Assembly: GCF_963576675.1 (NCBI RefSeq)
Contig: NC_088911.1
Span: forward strand, 78,707,256-78,771,255
Source of the DNA: Euphorbia lathyris
Taxonomy: Eukaryota; Streptophyta; Magnoliopsida; Malpighiales; Euphorbiaceae
DNA length: 64,000 bases
Reading direction: 5' to 3'
Of this stretch, positions 22,723-34,867 are shown piece by piece (positions within the stretch are counted from its first letter, which is position 1; each line of letters starts with the position of its first letter). The notes under the pieces were generated by a model, which had not been told where the DNA came from, made no database searches, and worked only from the letters and a program-made list of their open reading frames with translations. A program made the translations under genes and the position numbers.

Positions 22723-25240
22723 CTTACTCAGCATAGCTCAGCTATGTGACAATGGGAGAAAAGTTATATTTGATGCTACTGGATGTAAAATATACGAGGG
22801 AAAAACAAATGAGTTAATTTTAACTGCCCCTCGGATTGATAATGTCTTTATGCTAGACTTAGAGAAAAAGTTTTCAAAAACTGTATGCTTAGTTTCAAAG
22901 GAAGAAAATTCCTGGCTATGGCACAGGAGACTTGGTCATGTAAGCATGGACCTCCTGGCCAAATTAGCAAGAAAGCAATTGGTTGAGGGACTGCCAAAAC
23001 TTAAATTTGAAAAAGATCAACTATGCCACGCTTGCCAAGCTGGAAAACAAACCAAACAATCTTTTCATAGTAAAAATATTGTCTCAACTAAGCGTCCGTT
23101 AGAATTACTACACTTGGATCTCTTCGGTCCAGTCCAGCCGCTGAGTCTGGGTGGAAGAAGATTTTCCTTGGTCATTGTAGATGACTTCTCTCGGTACACT
23201 TGGGTCATCTTGCTGAGTAGCAAGGATGAGACCTTTAAGACATTTTCAAATTTGGTTAGAAAACTTGAAAATGATAAAGACCTAAAATTGGCTCACATCC
23301 GAAGTGATAATGGTGGAGAATTCAAAAACCAACAGTTTGTTGAATTCTGTGAAGCCAGTGGCATTGACCATAATTTCTCTGCTCCTAGGACGCCTCAACA
23401 AAATGGGGTTGTTGAAAGGAAGAACAGAACCTTGGTTGAAATAGCCAGGACAATGCTGAGTGAGTATATGCTTCCAAAGTACTTTTGGGGAGAAGCTGTT
23501 AACACAGCGTGCTATATTCTTAATAGGGCTCTTGTTAGACCTATACTAAAGAAAACCCCCTACGAACTTTGGAAAGGACGAAAGCCCAAAATTGGATACT
23601 TTCGTGCCTTTGGCTGTAAATGTTTTATTTTAAACACCAAAGATAGCCTAGCTAAGTTTGACTCAAAAGCTGATGAAGCTATCTTTTTAGGCTACTCAAC
23701 AAACAGCAAAGCATACAGAGTTTTCAATAAACGAACTCAAGTTTTAGAAGAGTCAGTACATGTTGAGTTCGACGAAACTAACCCTGCAGGTAGATACCAG
23801 CCGCTGATCGAGGATGATCCACACTCAGCATCCGCTGATCAAGATACAGCCGCTGAGTCATTCCCTCAAGGGCTGACCAAAGGTAAAAGTGAACCTAAGA
23901 TTGTTTTCACTGACCAGTCTACTCCTGCAGAGATTGTTGAAACACAGACAGCACAAGACATAAATCTACCAAAGGAGATAAGAATTCCAAGAGGGCACTC
24001 AAAGAGTGCAATCCTTGATGCCGCTGAGAATACCCTGATGACAAGAAACCAACTCAGGAGGTACCTCAGCAATGTAGCCTTCGTCTCAGTTCAGGAACCT
24101 AAGAACTTCGCTGATGCTGAGGAAGATGAATTCTGGATGAGCGCAATGCAAGAGGAACTTGACCAATTCAGACGAAACGATGTATGGGAGCTAGTGCCAC
24201 ATCCAAGGAGTCAGAAGACCATTGGAACAAGATGGGTCTTCCGCAACAAGCTGGATGAGCAAGGAAATGTAGTCAGGAACAAAGCAAGGCTTGTAGCTCA
24301 GGGCTACAGTCAGCAAGAAGGTATTGACTACAGTGAGACCTTTGCCCCAGTGGCAAGGCTAGAGGCTATTAGGATTTTATGCGCTTATGCAAGCTATATG
24401 AACTTTAAACTGTTTCAAATGGATGTTAAGAGTGCATTCCTTAATGGAGTTATAAACGAGGAAGTTTATGTTAATCAACCTCCAGGGTTTGAGGATCCTA
24501 AATTCCCAAACCACGTTTATAAACTCAAAAAGGCTCTGTACGGCCTCAAGCAAGCACCACGTGCTTGGTATGAGAGGCTGACCAGTTTCCTATTGAATAG
24601 AAACTATGTCAGGGGCAAAGCTGATACAACCTTATTCATTAAGAGAAAGGGTAAAGATACCCTGCTGGCTCAAATATACGTTGATGATATTATTTTCGGT
24701 GCTACTAATGAGTCAATGTGCAAGGAATTTAGCAAGCAAATGCAGACTGAGTTTGAAATGTCAATGATGGGAGAACTCAACTTCTTCCTTGGACCTCAAA
24801 TCAAACAAGGGAAAAATGGCATCTTCATCAGTCAAGCTAAATATGCCAATGAGATATTGAAGAAATATGATCTTGAAAATTGCAAGCCAATATCCACTCC
24901 TATGGGCACTGATACTGTCCTCTGCGCTGACGAGAATGGTAAGTCGGTAGACAACAAATTATATCGAGGTATGATAGGCTCTCTACTTTACTTAACAACA
25001 AGTAGACCGGACATTCAGTTCTCAGTATGCTACTGTGCTAGATATCAATCTAACCCTAAGGAATCACATGACATAGCTGTAAAAAGAATCCTTAGATATT
25101 TGCAAAGCTCAGTGAACGCAGGTTTATGGTATCCCAACACTCATGGCTTTACACTCGTTGGATACACTGACGTTGACTATGGTCGAGACAAGCTAGAACG
25201 GAAAAGCACCTCTAGAGGATGTCATTTCTTAGGAAGCTGA
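22723..25240 (+). pseudogene. pol: pol of Sirevirus-like element 1: integrase and reverse transcriptase
   Basis: Copia order. The integrase zinc finger (WHRRLGHVS ... CHACQAGK), the catalytic core ([30 protein letters not shown]) and the [11 protein letters not shown] region are followed by RT with [33 protein letters not shown] and the catalytic YVDDIIF. The frame is open from about 22682 (in the overlapping knuckle) to TGA at 25238-25240, where element 2 has Cys. The protease is missing. Apart from that stop, the enzyme region is well preserved and close to element 2. Confidence 0.9.
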
Positions 25241-25624
25241 CTTGTATCCTGGTTCAGCAAGAAGCAGACGTCAGTAGCCTTGTCTACCACTGAAGCTGAG
25301 TACATTGCTGCTGGACACTGTGTTGCTCAAGTCCTATGGATTAAGCAACAACTTGAAGACTATGGTGTTCAAACAAAGACAATTGAGGTCAAATGTGACA
25401 ACAAAAGTGCAATTGATCTATCAAAGAACCCAATTCAACACAGCAGGATGAAGCATGTCAGCATAAGACATCACTTCATTAGAGACCATGTACTCAAGGG
25501 TGAGAAAAAGCTGACCTATGTCCCAACGGATGAGCAGCTTGCGGATATCTTCACGAAGCCACTGGCTCGTGAGGATTTCAGCATACTGAGAGAAGCCATT
25601 GGTATGTTTAATCATCTTCAGTAA
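25241..25624 (+). pseudogene. pol 3' end of Sirevirus-like element 1: RNase H
   Basis: Same frame as the RT, separated only by the TGA at 25238. It contains [34 protein letters not shown]-like [13 protein letters not shown] and the typical copia C-terminus [13 protein letters not shown], ending at TAA 25622-25624. RNase H removes the RNA template during cDNA synthesis. Confidence 0.88.
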
Positions 25625-25956
25625 ATTCCTGTTCTAAATGTAAATTTATGCTGAGTGAATTACTACGCTGAATGATTTATGCAAATGCATGCTGAGTGAT
25701 TGTTATGCTGAGTACTTAACGCAAAATATATATCAATACTGAGTAAATGTGCACACCGAGTAGTAAACTCAGAATATAAAACGCTTAGTATTCTAAACGC
25801 TGAGTGTTAGATCCGTTGCATTAAATGCAAAAGCACACGAATAGCCACCTAGGATGACGTATGCGCCGAATGTGTCATAAAAGCCAGGATCTTTGTCGGT
25901 TGACAATCCCAAGGCAAAACTGACACATGGATTCGATAAGATCCACTCTTCACCGC

Positions 25957-25964
25957 TATAAATA
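25957..25964 (+). promoter_or_regulatory. Internal TATA box upstream of the third ORF (element 1)
   Basis: ACCGCTATAAATAATGGGTA lies 105-112 bp before the third-ORF ATG (26069). The leader between them has a CT-rich stretch (ACTCTCTCTCTAAAAACTCT). The same box and spacing are present in element 2 at 57009-57016, so it is a conserved part of the family. The rest of 25625-26068 is AT-rich with repeated CTGAGT motifs and no gene. Confidence 0.55.
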
Positions 25965-26068
25965 ATGGGTAAATCCCCATTTTTTATTTTCTTTACACTT
26001 ACCGAATTCTCTGGCAAAGCACTCTCTCTCTAAAAACTCTCAAAGCTTCCAAATCTTTTTCTGAAACT

Positions 26069-28936
26069 ATGACTAAGGTTTCCGTTAACATCTCCGGTGC
26101 CGGTCACCCCAAGACCAGTTCCGATGAACCTTCCAGGCAAGCTACTTCGCCATAAACTACAAAGGTCACTACGCCGAGCAAAGGCAAAGCTGGCCAAGCC
26201 ACCTCATCTAAGGGAAAGCCGACCAAGGTCAGAACCTACACCAAAGTTTTCGCAGACGTTAGAGAATGGAAGATAGACTTCTCTAGATGGGTCTCAGAAG
26301 CCTTCGTAAAAACTGAGCAACCCTTCTGCGAATGGATATCGAAGAATGGCTGGAACGAGCTGTTCTTCATTAGAGATCACACCTACCCTGACCTAGTAAG
26401 GGAGTTCTACCACAACCTCCGACTTGCCAATGATAACCAGGACTATCTGGTAACTGTGGTAAAGGAAAAGACCATTTTTATAAACCCTACCTATCTTGCT
26501 AACTTGCTGAAGTTAAAGAATGAGGGAACGAAACTGAGGAGGTCTGGGGATCACAAAGGAACTGGGTACAATACCACCTTCTGCAAGCCCGCTGGCCACT
26601 CTGGAGAAATCTCCAGCACCTCAATGGGTCAGCACCAAAAGATGGCCCACTATCTGCTGACCTACTACATTTATCCCAAGATCAACTGCACCACCTCAGC
26701 AACGAATTTTGAGCAATGCTTCATATGGCATATGCTGACATACAAGCCGATTAACATGAGAGTATTCTTGGTCGCTGGTTTCTTAAGGAGCACTGGAACT
26801 CTCAGGCTGGGCTCGCTCATCACCAGAATCCTCTTAGATCATCAAATTGATCTATCTGAGGAAACTAAAGTTAGAGGATCTGAGATAACCGCTGCTTCAC
26901 TGAGGTCTTTAAAGTTCAATCAGCCAATTAAGAAAGGCAAAAATACTGATGAGGCTAATGAGGAGACAACTGTCCCAAAGAAGGGCAAAAGGACAAAAGC
27001 TCCAGTTGCCCGAAAGAGAAAAGCTGTTGGGACTCCTTCAAAGAAAGCTGAGCCTCAGGCCAAGAAGGCTAAGTCAGCTGCTGAACAAGGTCAGGAGAGA
27101 CCTAAGTCAGCTGAGAAGAGAATCAGACAAGATGAGCCTGAAATAGAGGAAAGAACAGATGCTGATGAGCAACCTCAAAAGAAACAGAAGTCTTCTACGG
27201 TGACCCCTATTGATGCTATGCCCACTGACATCATCGTTCCTGGTGATTCTCACTACACTCAGTGTCAAGGAACTGAAGCTGAGCATCAAGAAGATGATGT
27301 GGAACTGGATGATCACTTCATCACACAGGTGGAAGAAGAACTAGATAATGATGATCAGGATGATCAGGAAGCAGAAAAAGAAGCAAGCGGTCAGGATGAC
27401 GCTGAGGACGCTGAGGAGACAGCTAGTGAAGAAGAAGCTGCTGACCCAACTAATACTGAGCTGGGTATAGATAAAGAACAAGAACAAGCTGACCAGCTTA
27501 CTGCTGATCAAGAAGAAACTTCTCCCTCTCACTCAGGAGAGTCTATCCAAGCTGACACTCCTCCTCGCAGAAGAAGATTAGTTAAGGCAAGTCAGAAGTC
27601 TGTCATTGACCTTCCTGTTCAAAAACCAACTGTCCCTGACCTCGTTATCCGGAAGCCGACCAAAGACCCTTCTACACTCAAGCTGAAATTTTTTAGAAAA
27701 CAAACATCTTCTACTCCATCGGCTTCTCTTGAAAAGCAAGCCTCTGTTTCTTCACCAAAGGAACACGCCGACTTGAATGCTTCCGCTAATTCTACAAGCC
27801 AAATGGAGAAAATTCCTGTCAATGCTGTTACTCCAAGCATTGTGCTGACTCAGGACATTCCTGCTCCAGTCAGCACAGACAGCATTCGAATTACTTCTTC
27901 TCCAATCAACACTTCTGCCGATCAATCAGCTCTACCCGAGACTCAAGTGCAGATTGAAAACACACTTCCAGTCACTGACCATGTTATTCCTCTGACTCCT
28001 CTTCCAACCGGTCATACTGAGGAAACTAGGCAAGTTAATGAAGGCTCTCTCAGCTACTTGCATGCCACCGAGTCTGGTAAAAGAATCATCAACTCGGTGC
28101 AAACATTAATTAAAGACCTTCATCAAACCACTCCACCTGCTGCTGGGTCTTCTACTGTTGAGACAACTCAGCTCTCCCACGTAACTCAGCTTCTAAATGA
28201 AGTTAAGGGATTCAAGGATTTGCTGAGTGTCATAGTCTCCATTCAAGCACAACAACCTAAGCAGGATTCCATCATAAAGCTGGCTGAGCTCCAGCTGACA
28301 ATAGTTCAACACCTCAACACTCTTCAAGGTCAAGTTCAGACCTTGTCAGCTGCGAACACGCGATATGAAACTTCTGATGAAGTCAAAATGCTCTTTGCTC
28401 AGCTTCACACTGAGCAAATCAAGACCAATGAGCAAATGGTCTCCTATTCTCAATGCTTAGTGGAGCAAATTGGAGAGGCTGTTCGATTACTGAACTTGAA
28501 CAAAAAAGAGATGGACACTGACGCCATGAAGCAAAATGAGATATTGTCTGTCACTAAACAAACCTTCAACCATGTACGTCACAACAACATTCAGCGTCAA
28601 TACTACGACTCAGCCTTACTGAAGACATTTCATCAAGTCGTTGCTGGTCTGTCAGATGCAATTACCTGGATAGGTAAAACTCAAGCTTTCATAGTAAGCA
28701 TGATCAGTGCTGCTGAACTCAATATACCCACAGAGGTCTCAGATGATGGAGTTGCTATCTTTGACGGCGTCAATGAAAGCGCCGATAGACTTAAGGTGCT
28801 ATCCACGGAACTAACCAGAGCCGTCTTAACCGATGCCTTTAGGATTCCTCCTCCCGATGCTAACAAAACGGGGGAGAAAGAACAAGCTAGAACACAGCAT
28901 GAGCCTCGTCAGTCCACGCAAACGAAAAAGAAATAG
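26069..28936 (+). pseudogene. Third (env-like) ORF of Sirevirus-like element 1
   Basis: Starts at ATG 26069 (MTKVSVNISGAGHPK). A TAA at 26153-26155 breaks the frame, after which it is open to TAG at 28934-28936, about 955 codons in all. The N-terminal 300 residues form a conserved globular region (EWISKNGW, YPDLVREFYHNL, FEQCFIWHMLTYKPINM, TLRLGSLITRIL) of the type labelled 'putative plant transposon protein'. A long Lys-rich then Glu/Asp/Gln-rich low-complexity middle and a helical, coiled-coil-like C-terminus follow. Sireviruses carry an ORF in this place called env-like; I see no convincing signal peptide or membrane span, so an envelope role is not supported here. Confidence 0.75.
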
Positions 28937-29376
28937 AAATTAGGCTAGCTCAGTTATGCTAAGTTTGTAGTCTCTATGTTTATGCTTATCTTTTGTTGTA
29001 TACGCTGACTACTTCTATTAATATCAATACTTGCATCTTTTTATCCAAAACCTGAGTTATTTTATACGATGCTGAGTATTAAGTTATTATGTATCTTCAA
29101 TTACATCAACTATGTTTAATGCTTATATAACTTATTGATTGTACCCAATGCTGATAATATGTTTGAAATTGACTTGTATGTTTATAAAACATTGTCTTAT
29201 AAGAATCATTGAACAACAAATTACTCAGCGCCCTCTGAATGTTAAAACTTCCGCTTAAACACTGAGTAAAATAGAATATGTTTCATGAACTGACCTATAT
29301 CCGAAAACTGACCTTAGACTTACTCGATTAAACCTTTAAATGTTTAGAGTAAATCTAAGTCAGTAGCTCAACCCTA

Positions 29377-29476
29377 ACGGGGGAGTTTGCTAAGTTATAT
29401 TAGGTCAACTATCATGGGGGAGCTCAATACTGAGTTCTTCGCTGAATAGTTTTGCCAATATCAAAATGGGGGAGTT
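29377..29476 (+). other. Multiple polypurine tracts of element 1
   Basis: Three near-identical G-rich tracts occur: ACGGGGGAGTTTGC at 29377, ATGGGGGAGCTC at 29414 and AAAATGGGGGAGTTT at 29463, the last next to the 3' LTR. A fourth ACGGGGGAGAAAG lies in the third ORF near 28868. Several polypurine tracts are a known hallmark of sireviruses. 28937-29376 otherwise holds no gene. Confidence 0.85.
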
Positions 29477-30811
29477 TGTTGAAACACCTTTCCACATAAT
29501 TTTGATTTGACAAAATTGTTTAAGTGTAATTAAAAAATATTCTAAACACACTAAGTTTAAATGCTTTGATTTATTCTACTAATGTGTTTGTTCAATGTTG
29601 AGTTAAATTGTTTATAAGACACAAAGATTAAAAGGCCCAAAGTCCAATACGGAAGTCAAAAGCCCAAGTCAAACAGTTTAAGGCAACTCGGCCCGCGTAT
29701 GTCAAAACGCTGTCGTTATGTACAAAACGCAGCTCAGCAGAAGAAGGATCTAGAAGACCTTCGTGGAACAACTTCGGGACGAAGCTGCTGAGTTGATTCG
29801 ACAAAGAGTACAAGACAGCAGCTGAGCAAGAACAACTTCCAGACAAAGTGTTTCCATTTTGGGTAAAGTTCAGAAGACACAGAATGCTGTCTAGTTGACC
29901 TTACCAGAAATGGAGAGACATTCTGCCGAGCTGACCAAAAGCTGACCGAGGATAGAAGATACTCAAATCTGATTGGCCGAGAGCTCTGAGCAAAACTGGG
30001 TGACAACGACAGGAAGCCGTTTCCCTCCAACAGTTATTTCGAAATTTGAAATGACCGATGCCTCAGACGTGTCTATAAATAGAGCCCTTCAGTTGCTTCA
30101 TTCCACACAGAACTTGAACAAGCCATTACGCTGACCAAAATTCTACGCAAAGTTCTGCAAGAAAAAGCAAAGCAATCTTACACTAAATTTCATATCTTTT
30201 GTGTAAAAGTCTAGAGTGATTATTCAATCATCTAAGGTGTCTTAGCAATCGTTGTTTAGGACAAACACTTATCATTTCTAGAATTAGAAAGGAGAGGTTG
30301 AGTACTCGGTTATAGTACTCAGCGAGAGATTAGGATTGAGCAGAGGTATAGAGGAAGGTACTCTTGTTATACTCAGTTTCTAAGATTGTAAAAGGTTTGA
30401 TGCTCTACCGTTAAAGAGCTCAGTAGAGAATTCGAAATCTCGGAACGTGTTCCGGGGACAGGACGTAGGCTTGGAGGCCGAACCTGGATAAATCTGCTGA
30501 GTAATATCCTTCTAACCTTAAACTCCTTAATATATATATTGCTTGCTTAATCAAAACTGACCAAGTAAAGAGGTCAAGCTGAGTTGTGTGTATTGAGTGT
30601 CTGAGTTCAGGAATAGACTCAAAGTGCTATCTCCTGACTCAACGAAAGAAGCTGACTTAGTCACCAGTTGACTAAGCTAGTGTCTTATTTACTCAGCGCG
30701 CTGTGTAATCCTTTTTCAAAGAAAAAGAAGTCAGCCTTAATGTACTAAAATTTTAAATAGTTCCTATCCCCCCCCCTTGGAACTAACTTGTTACGTTATA
30801 AGGGACCAACA
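29477..30811 (+). repeat. 3' LTR of Sirevirus-like element 1
   Basis: Partner of 20227-21559, 1335 bp, ends GGGACCAACA, followed by the TGTAC target duplication. Confidence 0.95.
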
Positions 30812-31527
30812 TGTACATCATATTGCTTTTTACAGAAACGAACTTCTAATCTCTGACTCATTTCTGAGTCAGAGTTTCTGCATAACTCATGCACTAATCT
30901 TAAAATCTAACTCTCTCCTTATTGTTTCAACTCTCAATCAACTCTTTATTTATAGATGTTGAAGAGTCGTGATTGAAGTGTCGTGTCCGTTGTGGAGAAT
31001 CGTGTCCGCTGCGAAGAGACGTTTCTATCCACCCGAACGAACGCGTTTCTTGGAATTTAAACATGTGTTTGTTGTGCTGCAAAGGCTGCTGATCTTACCG
31101 AGAATAATTAATTCTCGGCCGAGAATGAGGAAGTGATTTTTTTGGTCTTCGGAACAAAGGAAGAAAGTGCCTGGAAAAGGCGTGTCGCGACCGAGAATTT
31201 GGGATTCTCGGTCGCGGCCCACAAATTCTCTACCGAGAATTTGGATTCTCAACCGAGAATAGGAATTTTTCTCCCGTTTCTGACTTCGTTCTCGTCTTCC
31301 TCGTATTGGTGTGCTGATTTCTTCGTCTTTTAGCTCCTAACTTAGGGTTTTTCCTTTGTTTTTGACCTCTTTTCGTTCCTATTTGGATTTTACCAAATAT
31401 TTAGGTACCTTGCAAGAAAGAAACATATTCGGAAGTAAAAGTACACTAAATAGATATAAACAGTACGATTTCATAGCAAAACTGATGTAAATATTAATGA
31501 TATTTTAGGTATATTTTGGGCTTAACA
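30812..31527 (-). mobile_element. Solo LTR, right part (pairs with 19398-20226)
   Basis: Upstream half of the minus-oriented solo LTR. A TATA box (minus CTATAAATA, 30947-30955) is followed upstream by a block of AT/GC palindromes built on CCGAGAAT/ATTCTCGG at 31097-31260. The LTR ends in TTAACA at 31527 and is followed by GCAAC, matching the TSD at 19393-19397. Confidence 0.88.
31097..31260. repeat. Palindrome block, CCGAGAAT/ATTCTCGG
   Basis: ACCGAGAATAATTAATTCTC, CGGCCGAGAATGAGG, GACCGAGAATTTGGGATTCT then CGGTC, and further ACCGAGAATTTGGATTCTC copies: at least four pairs of complementary arms able to form hairpins, about 140-310 bp upstream of the LTR TATA box. Confidence 0.8.
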
Positions 31528-31672
31528 GCAACCTACCCCAACTCTTTCTAACTTCTATATAAAAATCTGTGATATAAAGCATGAAATTTTATAAAAACGA
31601 TTGTACGGGATGAAATACAAAACAAATAAATATAATCAAACTACAGTTATTACAGAAAAAAATACAGATGAA

Positions 31673-34531
31673 TTAAGCTGCGGCGGTCGTCTCCTCAGCC
31701 TGAACGGAAGGTGTATATTTCTTAGGGAGATCACCCGCTTTCCCAACATTCTCTGCCATAGAGCCTCCGACATCCGCCCCCTCAAAACCCGCCTGCGCGT
31801 TTGATGGGAGTTTCTCCTACGACATCAGCCTCTTCATCCAGATTGATGAACGACTTAATGTCTTCACCAACGTTCCTTTTCATTTCAGTAAAGACCTGCC
31901 TGTAGATGAAGTCGCAAGGATTCTCCATCACATCATATCTTTTAGCCTCCTTCGCACTAGGAACACGCAGCTCCGGATCAACAAAACCCAATTTCAGGTG
32001 GCAGATCTTGACAACGGCCATGATCCGCTCATTGTAGTAAAATGCTCGACTGCCACATAGGGTGTCTGAATTCTTCAGTTCAGCCTGAGCAACTTTCAGA
32101 TCATTTGTGGCCGCCGCAAGCTTATCTTCTAGCTCCTTTATCTTGGCGTCCTTGCTCTTATTGAGAGCCTCCACCGCAGCAATGTTGGAGTTGGCCTTGG
32201 AAATTTTAGCCTCCAGACTCTTTATTGTTGCCTTGTCAGCAACACTCTGAACGACGTCCGCCTCTAGTGCACATATATGAGTATACGCCTGCTAGGGGTG
32301 GGCACTGTTCGGTTAACTGGTCCATTAGGCAAAAAAATTAACCGAACCATTATCAACGGTTTTTTAACCATCCAAACCGAAATCGGTCCATATCAATCGG
32401 TTAACCATACAACTGGTTAACCATTAATTTCGGTTAGGTTTTTCGGTTAACGATTTTTAACCAATTCTCACTAGTTAACCAAAAATCAACGGTTAACCAT
32501 AATTTTTACCCAAACCTAAGTTTCTAAACAATATTAAAATACACATAATTTCAAAAATTCAAACAAAACGAATTCATATAAAAGTTCAGAATTCAAACAT
32601 AAGTATCGAACTAAAAAACAACCCATCAAGTTTACATTTTAAATATAAAGAAATGTAAATAATATTTCGTCAAAGTACTTATTACAACATAAAGTAGTAT
32701 AATCTATGTTATATATTTATATTAATCTTTGTTATAATCTATGCATTTATATTAAGCAGTATAATCTATGTATTTATATTTATATTTGCCTTGCCTTTGT
32801 AGTCAAATGGAATATATTTTTTTTAAATTTATATTTATTAAACGGTTCGGTTAACCGTTAACCGCGGTTTTTGAACACTCTAATCTGAAACCGAAACCGA
32901 AACCGGTACCTATCTATTTTTAACCATTAAGAAAATCACTGGTTCGGTCAACCATTTTTTTCGGTTCGGATTATCGGTTTTTGGTTCGGTTACCGGTTTG
33001 ATCGGTTTTTTTGCCCGCCCCTAACACCTGCCAAGTAAGGGAAACTAAATGTTAAAAGGGTGAAATAGAAGAAAAAATCAAAGCCAAAACATAACAACTT
33101 ACCGCGAGGAGCTTCCTCTTCCCCATCTTGGCATGGCTAGTCCTAAGGTACTTCGCCTTCACCTCATGGTTTGTGCAGAGCCATCCAAAGGCTTCGCCAA
33201 GGTCATTCATGATGGCCTCACTTTCGACAGTAGCTCTGTCACCGTGTTTAGCAAGCCAATATCCGCCAAGATCCGGCTTCTCCAACTGAAGAAAGAAATA
33301 CAAGTTAAAAATTGCAGAAGTTGGAGTAATACGATGAATGGGTAAAAATCTCACCCCTCCGAGGGCAGGCTGAAACCAGCCCACCTTTGGCTTCCCAGCA
33401 TTGGCGGAAACCGCCATTAACTTAATTCCCCCAGCGGGAGCGGTTTTGGCCTTCTTATCAGCCTTAGGCTCAGCCTCCTCACCGGGGGTGTTTCCCCTCC
33501 TTCTTGTCAGCTGCCGCCTTGTCGGCCATCGTCTTGGCTTCCAGGTCGTTTATCCGCCTACAACGCTCTACAATGGAAATATTAGCGTCAGACATCCCCC
33601 CGCCAAGGGAACAAAAAGAAAGTCAATTTACAAAAAGTCAAAGTTAAGTACCTTCAATAAACTGAGCGTAAGTCTTGTAGACTATAAAAGCCCTTTGACG
33701 GCGGACCAATGGAATACCATCCGCCACAAACTCGAGGGCTTGGGCGTATGACCAAGAGTTTTTCTTGACAGCCCTTAGAATTCCAGCTACCCTCTCCTCG
33801 GCGGATGTAAGAGTGATGGACTCCCTAGCCATGTGACGGGGGTTATAGCACCAGGCAGAAGGGAATCTTAAAGATACGCCCTCCGACAGCTTTATAAAAA
33901 AGTACTTATCGCTCCAGTTGTGGACAATCGACATTTTCTTATAAAAAGGTGAATAGCCTTTTAGCTTGGAAAAATGGCAAATGGTACTTAATTTTTCAGT
34001 TAGTGGGCGTGTGAAGGGACCTAAAGACGCGAGGAGTCAGGACCACTCCTAGATTCCCACCAGATAGGAGTCTAGCACTAAATCTAGCAAGCCATTTGGT
34101 TGGACTTGGCAGATGGGAATGCCAAAGTAATCCAGAATCTCTCCGAGTACTTTGGGGACAGGAAAAATGAACCCCCTCTCTATGTGGCTCTTATACACAA
34201 CAAAATACCCCTTTGGGGGCTGGCCAGGATGGTGTGTCTCATCCGCCAACAACAATTCTACCCTCTTCATCTAGGGATAAAGACCCTCCACTGCGGTCAA
34301 ATCCCCAAAACTCATCCATGATGGAGTGATTTCCATCCTTGGACCCTTCCTCTTCCTCCTGTAAGGAATTGAGGAGGAGGCCTCTTTGCTAGAGGCCGAC
34401 CTAAGCGTCGCTGCCATCGCAACCGAAGCAGCAACAATGACAGGACCCTGGGTTTCTAAAAACCCAAGTTGACAGACTTCCCGATTCTCCATAGAAGCTC
34501 CCAAATTTGAAAACTCGCAACTCAAAGTCAC
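31673..34531 (-). pseudogene. Multi-exon 'putative gypsy-type transposon' (Transposase_28-like) gene
   Basis: Minus-strand gene. Exon A (34531 to 33652) carries GFIFPVPKVLGEILDYFGIP, PNGLLDLVLDSYL and HNWSDKYFFIKLSEG, the pattern of the plant PF04195-type 'putative gypsy type transposon' domain. Exon B 33567-33355, exon C 33285-33103 (61 codons, phase 0 both ends) and exon D 32288-31673 follow, with GT/AG borders. Exon D is coiled-coil-like (KDAKIKELEDKLAAATNDLK). Lesions: TAG at 34271-34273, a frame change near 34040, and one-base shifts near 33490 and 31785. A hAT MITE lies at the exon D acceptor. The function of this family is unknown; its members are usually carried by transposons. 31528-31672 holds nothing I recognise. 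Confidence 0.6.
32293..33023. mobile_element. Non-autonomous hAT element (731 bp)
   Basis: Terminal inverted repeats TAGGGGTGGGCA and TGCCCGCCCCTA (one mismatch) and an 8-bp target duplication ACGCCTGC/ACACCTGC (32285-32292, 33024-33031, one mismatch) define a hAT-superfamily MITE. Its interior is rich in GGTTAACCG/CGGTTCGGTT palindromic motifs and has no coding frame. It was inserted exactly at the acceptor of the intron between exons C and D of the surrounding gene. Confidence 0.85.
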
Positions 34532-34867
34532 GAGCTTTCGCTCGAGGAATTCCTAGTCGAGGAACTCTCGTTAGAGCCTAAGAGCTCAAAACTGGAGCCC
34601 ATGAAAATAAGAAATGGAAAATGAGTAGGTTCAAACGAACTTACACGGTCAATGAGGTGAAAGAAGAGAGGGTGAATGACGCGAAAGATCGACGGCGGGA
34701 TCAGAGGGTTTTGGGAAGAAAAACTCTAAAACATGAATAAGGCGGATGAACTCAGGAAGATGAATGATGCGTGTCACCTAGTAGTGTTTTCTACGACAAA
34801 ATATATATTACGATGGTTGCGCTATGACTATGGATGTGGTCTTTCTAAGTGCTTTGTATCTACTAGA
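34532..34867. other. Leader/promoter-side sequence, no gene recognised
   Basis: On the minus strand this holds CT-rich leader-like DNA (CACCCTCTCTTCTTTCACCT) for the gene at 31673-34531. The rest is AT-rich. ATGAACTCAGGAA at 34747 resembles ATGAACTGAGGAA at 36583, on the other side of the LTR-like block, and may be its real flank. Confidence 0.35.

Larger units (their letters stand above)
20227..30811 (+). mobile_element. Sirevirus-like Ty1/copia element 1, internally deleted
   Basis: A 10.6-kb element with 1333- and 1335-bp LTRs (TGTTGAAAC...GGACCAACA) and a perfect TSD, TGTAC, at 20222-20226 and 30812-30816. The gene order gag, integrase, RT, RNase H, then a long third ORF and several G-rich polypurine tracts before the 3' LTR, marks the SIRE/Maximus lineage (sireviruses). 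LTRs differ at about 24 positions (1.8%) by eye. The primer-binding site, N-terminal gag and protease are deleted, so the copy depends on helpers. It sits inside an older solo LTR. Confidence 0.94.

Noticed and set aside
26949..27840. Short frames overlapping the third ORF of element 1 on both strands
   Set aside because: By-products of the Lys/Glu/Gln-rich low-complexity part of the sense ORF.
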